From DTU098 sp964498525 (GTDB taxonomy: Bacteria; Bacillota; Desulfotomaculia; Desulfotomaculales; Pelotomaculaceae), in the NCBI GenBank assembly GCA_964498525.1, contig CAZCGU010000004.1, forward strand, positions 135,554 to 199,553: a stretch of DNA of 64,000 nt, in the 5' to 3' direction. Shown one piece after another: positions 43,634-50,851 of this stretch. Every line of letters begins with the position of its first letter. Within the stretch, counting starts at the first letter, position 1. The notes under the pieces were generated by a model, which saw only the letters and a list, made by a program, of their open reading frames with translations, had not been told where the DNA came from and searched no databases. The position numbers and the translations under genes are program-made.

Positions 43634-43665
43634 AGAAAAGCGAGGGCAGTTGCTATTCCCTCGCT
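43634..43665 (-). terminator. Rho-independent terminator between hsp20 and clpB
   Basis: Minus strand AGCGAGGG pairs with CCCTCGCT (43658-43665 / 43639-43646), followed by TTTTCT. Confidence 0.65.
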
Positions 43666-43743
43666 CAATCAACGGCAAAATCAAAACGTTTGCAGCCCTG
43701 GACCAAATAAAATATACCTGCAAGAAATACTGCGCTTACAACA

Positions 43744-44193
43744 TTAGCCTTCAATTTCAACGGTAAATTCCTTTTTCCCGGGCTCCTCTTCCTTAGGCAG
43801 GATGATTTCCAGCACACCATCCTGGTAATGGGCTTTTATTTCCTCCCTTTTTACGGGCAAATCCACGGAAAAAGACCGGATAAAAGAGCCGTAACTGCGC
43901 TCGACCCTGAGATAGTTGGCGCCTTCTTCCTTTTCCTCCTGTTTGCGCTCCGCCTTGATGGTCAGCATATTGTCCTTGTAATTTACCGTTATGTCTTCCT
44001 TGTTCATCCCTGGCAGCTCCGCCTTAATCTGGACTGCTTCAGGGGTGTTCTTAATATCTACGGGAAAGTTGAACCCCTGTTCGAAAGCTCTTTCGGGCGA
44101 CTTTAGAAAACGGAAGTTATCATCAAAAAGTCTGTTAATTGAGCCCTGCAATCCTGTCAGTTCGCGAAACGGATCCCATTTTACCAAAGCCAT
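43744..44193 (-). CDS. Hsp20/alpha-crystallin small heat-shock protein
   Basis: 149 residues, ATG after GGAGGTG. N-terminal region WDPFRELTGLQGSINRLFDD, then the alpha-crystallin domain: VDIKNTPEAVQIKAELPGMNKEDI, DNMLTIKAERKQEEKE and the closing GVLEIILPKEEE, with the I-x-L-type tail. It is an ATP-independent holdase chaperone. Its upstream DNA has an ideal sigma-A promoter with a CtsR box over the start region. Confidence 0.92.
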   Translation of the reverse strand: MALVKWDPFRELTGLQGSINRLFDDNFRFLKSPERAFEQGFNFPVDIKNTPEAVQIKAELPGMNKEDITVNYKDNMLTIKAERKQEEKEEGANYLRVERSYGSFIRSFSVDLPVKREEIKAHYQDGVLEIILPKEEEPGKKEFTVEIEG

Positions 44194-44268
44194 CTTAAAA
44201 CACCTCCAGATTAATTAAAATTTTTGCTTATGGCCCGCTGTTAAAGTATGATTTGGGTTAGGATTGAT

Positions 44269-44285
44269 GTTGACTATCCTTGACC
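44269..44285 (-). promoter_or_regulatory. CtsR operator upstream of hsp20
   Basis: The minus strand reads GGTCAAG-GAT-AGTCAAC, a direct heptamer repeat with three-base spacer that matches the CtsR consensus (RGTCAAANANRGTCAAA) at most positions. It lies just downstream of the -10, where binding would block transcription. Confidence 0.75.
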
Positions 44286-44287
44286 TT

Positions 44288-44316
44288 AGTATAAAACAAG
44301 GCCTCCTGACTGTCAA
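44288..44316 (-). promoter_or_regulatory. Sigma-A promoter of hsp20
   Basis: On the minus strand TTGACA (44316-44311), a 17-base spacer and TATACT (44293-44288), close to ideal. Confidence 0.85.
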
Positions 44317-44456
44317 GATGTCTTTATGGCTTTTTTTAGATAATTATCCCCCTATTATTTGACATTTAAACTTGGGCAGGTTGGGCTGTCTTCTTCCGGT
44401 CGCGCCCGAAATGTTGTATAATTTTAAAAACAACTGCTGTAAAGGATGAAGCTTAA

Positions 44457-44549
44457 TTGCCTGTGCTTATTGGGAGTGTTTTGATACTTGGTTTTTTAAT
44501 CGGGGTGGCCGTTGTATTATATTTCCAAAACAGACCTCCCCGCCGCTAA
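44457..44549 (+). CDS. 30-residue single-pass membrane peptide
   Basis: TTG start after AAAGGATGAAG. One hydrophobic helix (VLIGSVLILGFLIGVAVVLY) followed by a basic tail, FQNRPPRR, giving a clear N-out/C-in small membrane protein. The stop overlaps a second small frame at 44549 in a TAATG junction. No family recognised; many such peptides regulate membrane complexes. Confidence 0.4.
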   Translation: MPVLIGSVLILGFLIGVAVVLYFQNRPPRR

Positions 44550-44620
44550 TGGCCATAGAACCGAAAAAAGAACCTGATAAAAAAACCCCGCCTGGGGATT
44601 TAAGAACAACACTTAAATGA
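44549..44620 (+). CDS. Possible 23-residue hydrophilic peptide, coupled to the previous gene
   Basis: ATG overlaps the preceding TAA (TAATG). The peptide is very lysine/proline-rich (MAIEPKKEPDKKTPPGD...). The sole support is the coupled start; it may be a chance frame. Confidence 0.2.
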   Translation: MAIEPKKEPDKKTPPGDLRTTLK

Positions 44621-44929
44621 ACAGCTTCAAAATGTCGAGGTCAAGGGAAAAACCAGCATTTTCAAACGCAATTGCTTGGCCTGGCCGGCTTTTTTATTTT
44701 TATCCATAAATATACCGATTTTTACGGCAATTACAAACCCTCATCCGGCAGTCCAAAACAGGAGACAGCAGCCTTTTTTACGCCCGGAATTCACAGTTTC
44801 CGGGCTTGTTTTCACCCGGGCGCCCGGCGTCTGAAACAACCCCAACTTTTTGCCGGCAAAAAAGTAAAAAAGGAAATATTCGGGGCAATACAAGCATAGA
44901 TTAGCAGCAAAAAGAAAGGGGGGAGCAAG
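44621..44929. other. Intergenic region without a recognisable gene
   Basis: 309 bases. An open frame of 75 codons at 44672 has no ribosome site and a composition unlike a protein, so it is not called. A GGGGGG ribosome site at its end belongs to the next gene. Confidence 0.4.
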
Positions 44930-45346
44930 ATGAGGATCTTCAACGCTGCCGTGGCCGGCCTGATTGCCGCTTTTCTTCTTTACTACCTGATTTCCCTGGG
45001 CAACACCAAAGCCGCCCTTTACTTCTTTCCGGCGGGTTGGGTAATTTTTACCTTTATATTTAACCGCGGGGCGGAATCAATCCGAAAAATCTGGGCCAGG
45101 GCCTGCCTTGCCGCCGCTGTTGAATGCCTGATTATTCCCGCAGCAGCCTTGATTCTGCCGCTGTTTTACGGGCAGCAGTCCGTACAGGCCGCCAAGCAGG
45201 GTGCACTGACAGCGGGACAAACCGCCGGTTCGGCCATAGGCGGCGGAATAATTAATATGCTTACGGGATATACCGGAATTTTGATTGGATTTGTGCTCCT
45301 GGCTGCAGCCTATTTTTCCCTTAAGCCTGTCAGAAGAAGGCGCTAG
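44930..45346 (+). CDS. Four-helix membrane protein, unknown function
   Basis: 138 residues, ATG after AAAGGGGGGAG. Hydrophobic helices at about 5-27 (AAVAGLIAAFLLYYLISLG), 30-46, 57-80 (LAAAVECLIIPAAALILPLF) and 108-128 (TGYTGILIGFVLLAAAYFSL); a polar glycine/glutamine stretch (GQQSVQAAKQGALTAGQTAG) lies between helices 3 and 4; the C-terminus is KPVRRRR. No family recognised. Isolated gene. Confidence 0.55.
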   Translation: MRIFNAAVAGLIAAFLLYYLISLGNTKAALYFFPAGWVIFTFIFNRGAESIRKIWARACLAAAVECLIIPAAALILPLFYGQQSVQAAKQGALTAGQTAGSAIGGGIINMLTGYTGILIGFVLLAAAYFSLKPVRRRR

Positions 45347-45746
45347 CAGTCTGTTAACACTATTTTTACAGTTCTTTCCCGGCAAATTCCAAGTCGGTAA
45401 TCCCGGGCATGTAGTGGCCAACCAGCAAAATATGTTGTTCTGGTTTAAGAGTTAACAAGGCACCAGGGAAAACCGGCTTTTCCCCGACTTCAACCTGCTT
45501 TTTTACAACCGGGCCCCCCAAAGGTCCGGCTGTTTTCTTTTCCAGGAAGGAGTCCCGGGGGATAAAAAAAGCAGCCGTCCCCCTTTAAAGGATACCCGCC
45601 CTGTCACCATACTGATGTCGCCAACGGAAGCGGCGTTTTATCCGGGCGCCGGTAAACCTGCCATTACTCCCAAATTCTCTTTTTATCCCATGCCCATGGA
45701 CACCGCTAGTAACCCCAACCCTTGACACCGGCTTGCCCGTAAATGC
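45347..45746. other. Intergenic region without a recognisable gene
   Basis: 400 bases between convergent genes, containing several C-rich runs and a loose hairpin near 45570-45600 (AAAGCAGCCG...). No gene or RNA is recognised. Confidence 0.4.
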
Positions 45747-46055
45747 TTACCCTTCCTCAACAGCTTTGAATAATCTTCGGATGTAGAGTTTACCTGTGTT
45801 GCTCCTGGGAATACTGTCCCTGTATTCAATAATACCGCTCATATTTTTGCTGTTCAGCTTTTTCAAAAAAAAGGCTTCCAGGCGGTCGGGATCAAAGACC
45901 CCCGGCCCCGGTACCACATAGGCCTTCACAACCTCCCCCACGGCCGGGCCCGGCAAAACGGCCACATCCGCAACACACGGATATGTCAGCAAGTAATCCT
46001 CCAATTCCCGGTAATTAAAAATAGTCCCCTCGGGGTAGTTAATTTTATGCGTCAT
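45747..46055 (-). CDS. Stand-alone AMP-binding enzyme C-terminal domain
   Basis: 102 residues, ATG after GAGGG. It matches only the small C-terminal domain of acyl-CoA synthetases/NRPS A domains: IFNYRELEDYLLTYPCVADVAVLPGP, GEVVKAYVVPGPG and the final SNTGKLYIRRLFK with the adenylation Lys. The large N-terminal domain is missing and is not found upstream. It has its own good ribosome site, so it may be a genuine free-standing domain or the residue of a deleted synthetase gene. Confidence 0.65.
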   Translation of the reverse strand: MTHKINYPEGTIFNYRELEDYLLTYPCVADVAVLPGPAVGEVVKAYVVPGPGVFDPDRLEAFFLKKLNSKNMSGIIEYRDSIPRSNTGKLYIRRLFKAVEEG

Positions 46056-46269
46056 TTTAAAACCCTCTTATCTCTCGCCTGAAATATTGGTCATCCAATG
46101 TCAGTTTATCCATTATATTCTGATTATTTATATTCTGACAATTCGTTAAAAATCCTTTCGGCGTTAAACAAAAAAGTTTGCTCATTTTAGCCGGAATGTG
46201 CTTTTCTTGAATTTTTTTCATAAAGATGTGCCAAACTATGTTAAAGCATAAAGGAGGTGGAGAAAAGTA

Positions 46270-46488
46270 ATGCAGCTTACGGAAATGGAGCTCTTTCATG
46301 TCGAGGAACAATTGCGGTCCGAAGCGCTGGCCATTGCCAAATCCCTGGCCTTCGCCAGCCAATCGACCGACCCCAGGCTGCAACAGGTGTATTCCAGAGC
46401 AGCCGAAAGGCATCGAACCCATTATGAAACAATTTTAAAAAACGTACAAAGCATTGCGCCGCAGGGTCAATTCCAGACGCAGTACTAA
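46270..46488 (+). CDS. Small spore-coat-associated protein (CotF N-half like)
   Basis: 72 residues, ATG after AAGGAGGTGGAG. Two amphipathic helices: TEMELFHVEEQLRSEALAIA and DPRLQQVYSRAAERHRTHYETI. The layout is that of the first half of CotF-type coat proteins, as in the single-chain relative at 6289-6855. It is followed 13 bases later by the second half. Late sporulation expression is expected. Confidence 0.65.
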   Translation: MQLTEMELFHVEEQLRSEALAIAKSLAFASQSTDPRLQQVYSRAAERHRTHYETILKNVQSIAPQGQFQTQY

Positions 46489-46501
46489 GGAGGTGTTAGA
46501 A

Positions 46502-46942
46502 GTGCTTGATGAAAGAGAACGTCTGCAAGATTCGCTGGTCACTCAAAAACACATCGCCCACGGCTACAACTGCGCAGCCGGGGAAGCCGCCAACCCCCAG
46601 CTAATGGACGCCTTTATGAACATCCTGAGGGACGAACACCAGATTCAATATGAAATTTTTAACGAGATGAGAGTTCGTGGCTGGTACCAGCCAAAGGAAG
46701 CCAACATGAACGATATCCGTCAGAGTTTCAGCAAATGGAGCCAGGAACTCCAGCAGGTTCACAGCAATACCATGCGGGCCGGCGCTAAACAGGTCGGCGC
46801 CCAACAAACAGGCATCCAGTCCCCCGGTTACCAGACGGGAATTCCCCAGTACGGTTTTCAAACCGGAGTGGGGATGCCGCAACAACCAGGCGACATCCAA
46901 CAACAAAACATGTACCGCTCCCCTCAAAATCCAGTGATTTAG
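46502..46942 (+). CDS. CotF-like spore coat protein (second half)
   Basis: 146 residues from GTG 46502, just after AAGGAGGTG; the longer frame beginning at 46454 would overlap the upstream gene. Helices LQDSLVTQKHIAHGYNCAAG and QLMDAFMNILRDEHQIQYEIF end in the characteristic RGWYQPKEA, as in CotF. The C-terminal ~60 residues are Gln/Gly/Tyr-rich low complexity (repeats of TGIQ/QTGIPQYG/QTGVG), typical of coat proteins that are cross-linked. Operon with the 46270 gene. Confidence 0.8.
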   Translation: MLDERERLQDSLVTQKHIAHGYNCAAGEAANPQLMDAFMNILRDEHQIQYEIFNEMRVRGWYQPKEANMNDIRQSFSKWSQELQQVHSNTMRAGAKQVGAQQTGIQSPGYQTGIPQYGFQTGVGMPQQPGDIQQQNMYRSPQNPVI

Positions 46943-46954
46943 ATTAACATCCCA

Positions 46955-46980
46955 CCCCCCTATTACGGGGGTTTTCCTTT
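46955..46980 (+). terminator. Rho-independent terminator of coat gene pair
   Basis: CCCCC (46956-46960) pairs with GGGGG (46967-46971), followed by TTTTCCTTT. Confidence 0.65.
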
Positions 46981-47209
46981 TTTCCTCCTTCCTGCATATA
47001 CCTGTTGTTTACGGGTTAGATAACCATTTAACCTTGGGATATTGCATTTGAACTACTTTATCCGATAACTAGGAACAAAATGATTAAAACGACAGGTAAA
47101 ATAGTGTATGATAGAATAGCGCCCGGTTGGGGAATAACAGTCGTTGACCTAAACCACTGTGCGTCAAAAAAGCATAATCCTATCGGGACATGAGGGAGTG
47201 AACTTAAAA

Positions 47210-49213
47210 ATGAGTGTAGAAAAAGAAAAAGACGCTTATGTAAAATCCTTGCTTACAGAAAATAGGGTCTTTCCCCCGCCGCAGGAATTTGTTCAGAAAG
47301 CCCGGATTAAAAGCCGGGAACAGTACGATCTAATGTGGCGGAAATCCATAGAAAACCCGGACGAGTTCTGGGGGGAGATGGCGGAAGAACATATTGACTG
47401 GTACAAAAAATGGGACGCGGTTGAAGAATACAGCTTTGTGGATGATGTTTACGTACGCTACTACCGGGGCGCCAGGCTCAACGCCTCTTATAACTGCCTG
47501 GATCGTCATTTGAATAGCTGGCGAAGGAATAAAGCGGCCCTTATCTGGCAGGGAGAGCCCTTGGGGGAAAGCCGGACCTACACCTACCAGCAGCTGCACC
47601 GGGAAGTGAGCAAGTTCGCCAATGTTTTAAAAAACCTGGGCGTGAAAAAAGGTGACTGCGTCACCGTCTACCTGCCGATGATACCCGAGCTGGTTATCAC
47701 CTTGCTGGCCTGCGCCAGAATCGGCGCCATCCACAGCGCTGTGTTCGGAGGTTTCAGCGCCGAGGCGCTGCGCGACAGAATCCTGGACTCCCGCTCGAAA
47801 ACGCTGGTTACCTGTAATTATTCCCTGCGGGCCGGAAAAAGTATCTGCAGCAAAGATAACGCCGACCTGGCCATGACAGCCTGCGAAGATGTGCAAAACT
47901 GCATAGTTGTAAATAGATTGGACAGGGACTGCTCCATGACGCCGGGGCGCGACCATTACTGGCACGAACTGATGAGCGCGGCTTCCCCCGACTGCGAACC
48001 GGAACAAATGGATGCGGAGGATCCCCTCTTTATCCTTTACACCAGCGGGAGTACCGGCAAACCCAAGGGAGTCCTGCATACCACAGGCGGGTATATGGTC
48101 TATACAACGGCCACCTTCAAGTACGTTTTCGACTGCCGGGACGAGGACGTATACTGGTGCACGGCGGACATCGGCTGGGTCACCGGTCACAGCTACATTG
48201 TTTACGGGCCCCTGTCAGCCGGAGCCACAACCCTGATGTTTGAAGGCGTACCTCACTATCCCCAGCCCGACAGGTACTGGGAAATCGTAGAAAAATACCG
48301 GGTTAACATCTTTTATACCGCGCCTACCGCCCTTCGCTCCATGATGAAATCCGGCAACCAGTGGCCTCTGGGCCGGGATTTAAGCAGCTTGCGGTTGCTG
48401 GGATCGGTTGGCGAACCCATTAATCCCGAGGCCTGGATCTGGTACCACGAAATCATCGGCAAGGAACAGGCCCCCGTTGTGGATACCTGGTGGCAGACTG
48501 AAACAGGAGGGGTTTTAATCACCCCGCTGCCGGGGTGTACTCCCACCAAACCCGGCTCGGCAACAATCCCTTTCTTTGGCGTAAACCCCAAAATTATACG
48601 TCAGGACGGAAGCGAGGCCAGAGTCAACGAAGGGGGTTACCTGGTCATCACCAAGCCCTGGCCCGGCATTATGCGCGGAGTTTACGGCGATCCCGAAAGG
48701 TTTAAGAATACGTATTTCGTCCAGTACCCCGGCCTTTATTTTACAGGTGACGGCGCCCGCAGGGATGAAGACGGTTACTTCTGGCTGATGGGGCGGGTGG
48801 ATGACGTAATTAACGTTTCCGGACACAGGATGGGTACGGCCGAACTGGAAAGCATCCTGGTTGCTCATCCGAAAGTGGCGGAATCAGCCGTTGTAGGCTA
48901 CCCCCATAACATTAAAGGTGAGGGCATTTACGCCTACATAACAGTTAAAGACGGCGTAGAGGTAACGGAGGGGTTGCGCCGGGAGCTCATTGAGCATGTC
49001 CGCAAAGAAATTGGTCCCATTGCCTCGCCGGATGTGGTTCACTTCGCCAACGCCCTGCCCAAGACCAGGAGCGGTAAAATCATGCGGAGGATCCTGAGGA
49101 AAATTGCCGCCGGCGAAATTGACCAGCTCGGTGATACCACCACCCTGGCGGATCCCGGGGTTGTCAGAAGCCTTGTGGTAAAGTACACGGAAATATTAAA
49201 AACAGCCAAATAG
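47210..49213 (+). CDS. acsA: Acetyl-CoA synthetase (AMP-forming)
   Basis: 667 residues from ATG 47210, after GAGGGAG. It activates acetate with ATP and CoA through acetyl-AMP. Landmarks: SYNCLDRHLNSWRRNKAALIW, the P-loop YTSGSTGKPKG, the acetate-pocket Trp in DTWWQTETGG, the hinge region YFTGDGARRDEDGYFWLMGR, VSGHRMGTAELE and the catalytic, acetylatable Lys in KTRSGKIMRR. Length is usual for Acs. Monocistronic. Together with the AOR and CoA-transferases it feeds acids into acyl-CoA metabolism. Confidence 0.93.
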   Translation: MSVEKEKDAYVKSLLTENRVFPPPQEFVQKARIKSREQYDLMWRKSIENPDEFWGEMAEEHIDWYKKWDAVEEYSFVDDVYVRYYRGARLNASYNCLDRHLNSWRRNKAALIWQGEPLGESRTYTYQQLHREVSKFANVLKNLGVKKGDCVTVYLPMIPELVITLLACARIGAIHSAVFGGFSAEALRDRILDSRSKTLVTCNYSLRAGKSICSKDNADLAMTACEDVQNCIVVNRLDRDCSMTPGRDHYWHELMSAASPDCEPEQMDAEDPLFILYTSGSTGKPKGVLHTTGGYMVYTTATFKYVFDCRDEDVYWCTADIGWVTGHSYIVYGPLSAGATTLMFEGVPHYPQPDRYWEIVEKYRVNIFYTAPTALRSMMKSGNQWPLGRDLSSLRLLGSVGEPINPEAWIWYHEIIGKEQAPVVDTWWQTETGGVLITPLPGCTPTKPGSATIPFFGVNPKIIRQDGSEARVNEGGYLVITKPWPGIMRGVYGDPERFKNTYFVQYPGLYFTGDGARRDEDGYFWLMGRVDDVINVSGHRMGTAELESILVAHPKVAESAVVGYPHNIKGEGIYAYITVKDGVEVTEGLRRELIEHVRKEIGPIASPDVVHFANALPKTRSGKIMRRILRKIAAGEIDQLGDTTTLADPGVVRSLVVKYTEILKTAK

Positions 49214-49586
49214 AAGGACCCTCTGCATCTAATAAATCGTTTAAATCATGCTGCCCCCCGGGATAAAAGGCGCTTCGGGGCAGCTCGACAATGTCTTTGC
49301 CGGGATCTGCCGGTTTTTACCTGATGCAGGTTAGGCCGGGAATGCCACTTTGCGGGGCAGGAGTCCACAACATCCTGCCCTGCCGCCTTTCAGGCGAAAA
49401 AGGTAAGGCTAAATAGAAAGCTCCCACCTTTTCTCAAAAATATACATTAATAAAAACCTATAATCTATTATTAAAACCTATGGAACAATATAATCTCCGT
49501 TTACGTCATAATTATAAAGAAAGTAATGTAAGACTTGTCCTCTTGTGGCTATTTCTGAAACAGGCGATGGAATTGGGGGAGTTTTG
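49214..49586. other. Intergenic region without a gene
   Basis: 373 bases. A GCTGCCCC...GGGGCAGC hairpin at about 49249-49284 probably ends the acsA transcript although its T-run is poor. AT-rich sequence at 49440-49520 may hold the promoter for the next gene. Confidence 0.4.
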
Positions 49587-50168
49587 ATGTTGCTAGAAAG
49601 GTTTTTCAATAAGTTTTTGCGGGGGTTGATTGTTGCCTTTGTTTTGGTCTTTACCTGCGCAGCCGGGTGCTACGCCAGTAACGGCGGGGCCAGCATCACC
49701 ATTAACGGGGCAAGGTTGGACCTTACGGGAGTAACCCAGAACGGGCAGGTGATGGTACCCCTGGAAGAACTGACCCGGGCCCTGGGTGGCTCGTATAGCC
49801 TGGATCCAGCCGGCAAATCAGCCGCAATCAGACTGCCGGGCCTGAATTGGCCCCCCGGGGATGATTTGATTGACAACTGTACCATTGATGTTAATAAAAT
49901 TACGGAAGGAATCAGCCTGCTCACCCTGAGTGGTGAAGTCAAAAACACCAGCACCTGCAAACTCACTTCACTTACCGTATACGGCAAGCTGCTGGATAAG
50001 AAGGGGGAAGAATTAACCAGGTCCTTTACTTACAACCTCACCCCGGCTCAACTCTTACCCGGAGAAAAAGGAAGCTTTGAAATAATTTTCTGGGACTATA
50101 AAAAATACAAAGACAGCAATACCAGATACGCGGTATATGTCCAGGGTTTTTCCCCGGGGGAAAACTAA
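49587..50168 (+). CDS. Secreted protein with copper-amine-oxidase-N-like and FxLYD domains
   Basis: 193 residues from ATG 49587, after GGGGGAG. N-terminal signal: basic start, hydrophobic FLRGLIVAFVLVFTCAAGC. Residues ~33-78 resemble the stalk/Cu_amine_oxidN1 domain (ITINGARLDLTGVTQNGQVM, PLEELTRALGGSYSLD), and the rest a FxLYD-type beta sandwich (LLTLSGEVKNTSTCKLTSLT, NLTPAQLLPGEKGSFEI). The AAGC could be a lipobox. An envelope protein of unknown role. Ends at a bidirectional terminator shared with the convergent NFU gene. Confidence 0.6.
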   Translation: MLLERFFNKFLRGLIVAFVLVFTCAAGCYASNGGASITINGARLDLTGVTQNGQVMVPLEELTRALGGSYSLDPAGKSAAIRLPGLNWPPGDDLIDNCTIDVNKITEGISLLTLSGEVKNTSTCKLTSLTVYGKLLDKKGEELTRSFTYNLTPAQLLPGEKGSFEIIFWDYKKYKDSNTRYAVYVQGFSPGEN

Positions 50169-50228
50169 AGGCGAGCAGCGAACAAGCGGGATCCTTATTA
50201 TCCCGAAAATAAAGTCTCCTCTAACAGG

Positions 50229-50260
50229 TAAAACCCCCTGCTTGTCCGCAGGGGGTTTTA
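50229..50260. terminator. Bidirectional terminator
   Basis: Perfect 13-base arms TAAAACCCCCTGC and GCAGGGGGTTTTA with a six-base loop; A- and T-runs at both ends allow termination for the secreted-protein gene (+) and the NFU gene (-). Confidence 0.85.
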
Positions 50261-50265
50261 AGACT

Positions 50266-50487
50266 TTAAACAGAAATAACTCTACTTACTTCCTTGATTT
50301 CCTGCTTGAGCAACCGCTCAATACCCTGCTTCAGGGTTATTGTTGCGCCCGCTCAGCCGCTGCAGGCCCCCTTCAAACGAACTTTAACCAGGCCGTTGGC
50401 ATCCACATCTACAAGTTCAACATCGCCACCATCTCTTTGAAGATACGGACGAATTTTTTTAAGGACCTCCTCAACACGTTCCTTCAC
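50266..50487 (-). CDS. NFU-domain iron-sulfur scaffold protein, probable selenoprotein (in-frame TGA)
   Basis: 73 codons from GTG 50487, ten bases after AAGGAGG, to TAA 50266. The chain is a full NifU-C/NFU domain: VEEVLKKIRPYLQRDGGDVE, VKVRLKGACSG, then TGA (50355-50353), then AGATITLKQGIERLLK and EIKEVSRVIS. In all NFU proteins I recall, the motif is CxGC or CSGC; the TGA sits exactly at the second cysteine (codon 45). Everything after it is conserved and in frame, so it is not a random stop. A hairpin suited to a bacterial SECIS follows (50319-50342). NFU proteins hold and hand over [4Fe-4S] clusters through this CxxC; a Cys-x-x-Sec version would be unusual. Alternative: a recent nonsense mutation. 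Confidence 0.7.
50319..50342 (-). promoter_or_regulatory. SECIS-like hairpin downstream of the NFU TGA
   Basis: Minus strand: ten bases after the TGA, CAATA-A-CCCT pairs with AGGG-TATTG (nine bp with one bulged A) around a GAAGC loop whose first base is G. Distance, stem length and loop G fit bacterial SECIS rules; the sequence also encodes a conserved region, so some pairing could be accidental. Confidence 0.5.
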
Positions 50488-50851
50488 CTGTTGAAAACCT
50501 CCTTCCTATTAAATATATTATGACATGGCAAAACGATTTGTATGTGATCCAGGGCTTGCGGATTACATACCCTATTCTAACTGTTGTGGATCGTTATAGC
50601 AAGCAGAATATTTGCTATCCAATTAAAAGTAATAAAGTTTTAATAATTACCAATAATTAAGCATAAGGCAACCAGGATTGCCCTATTACTTCCTTACATT
50701 GTCAAACATGTAACCATATTACATGCCTAAGCATTGCGTTATTTTTACCCCTGGCTCACTGTAATTACCGGCTATAAATAGTTGTTCCGGATTAAACAGA
50801 TCAATGGTTTTTTATCAGAACCATGGCTATTAATTCCTTACTCAAAGTTCC
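50488..50851. other. Intergenic region without a gene
   Basis: 364 AT-rich bases upstream of the NFU gene and downstream of the anti-sigma gene. No open frame with a ribosome site is seen; the NFU promoter must be here but is not clear. Confidence 0.4.

Noticed and set aside
43604..43743. CIRCE or CtsR site in front of clpB
   Set aside because: Neither the TTAGCACTC/GAGTGCTAA repeat nor a GTCAAA heptamer pair is found there.
44672..44899. 75-codon frame as a gene
   Set aside because: No ribosome site, atypical amino-acid composition and no recognisable domain.
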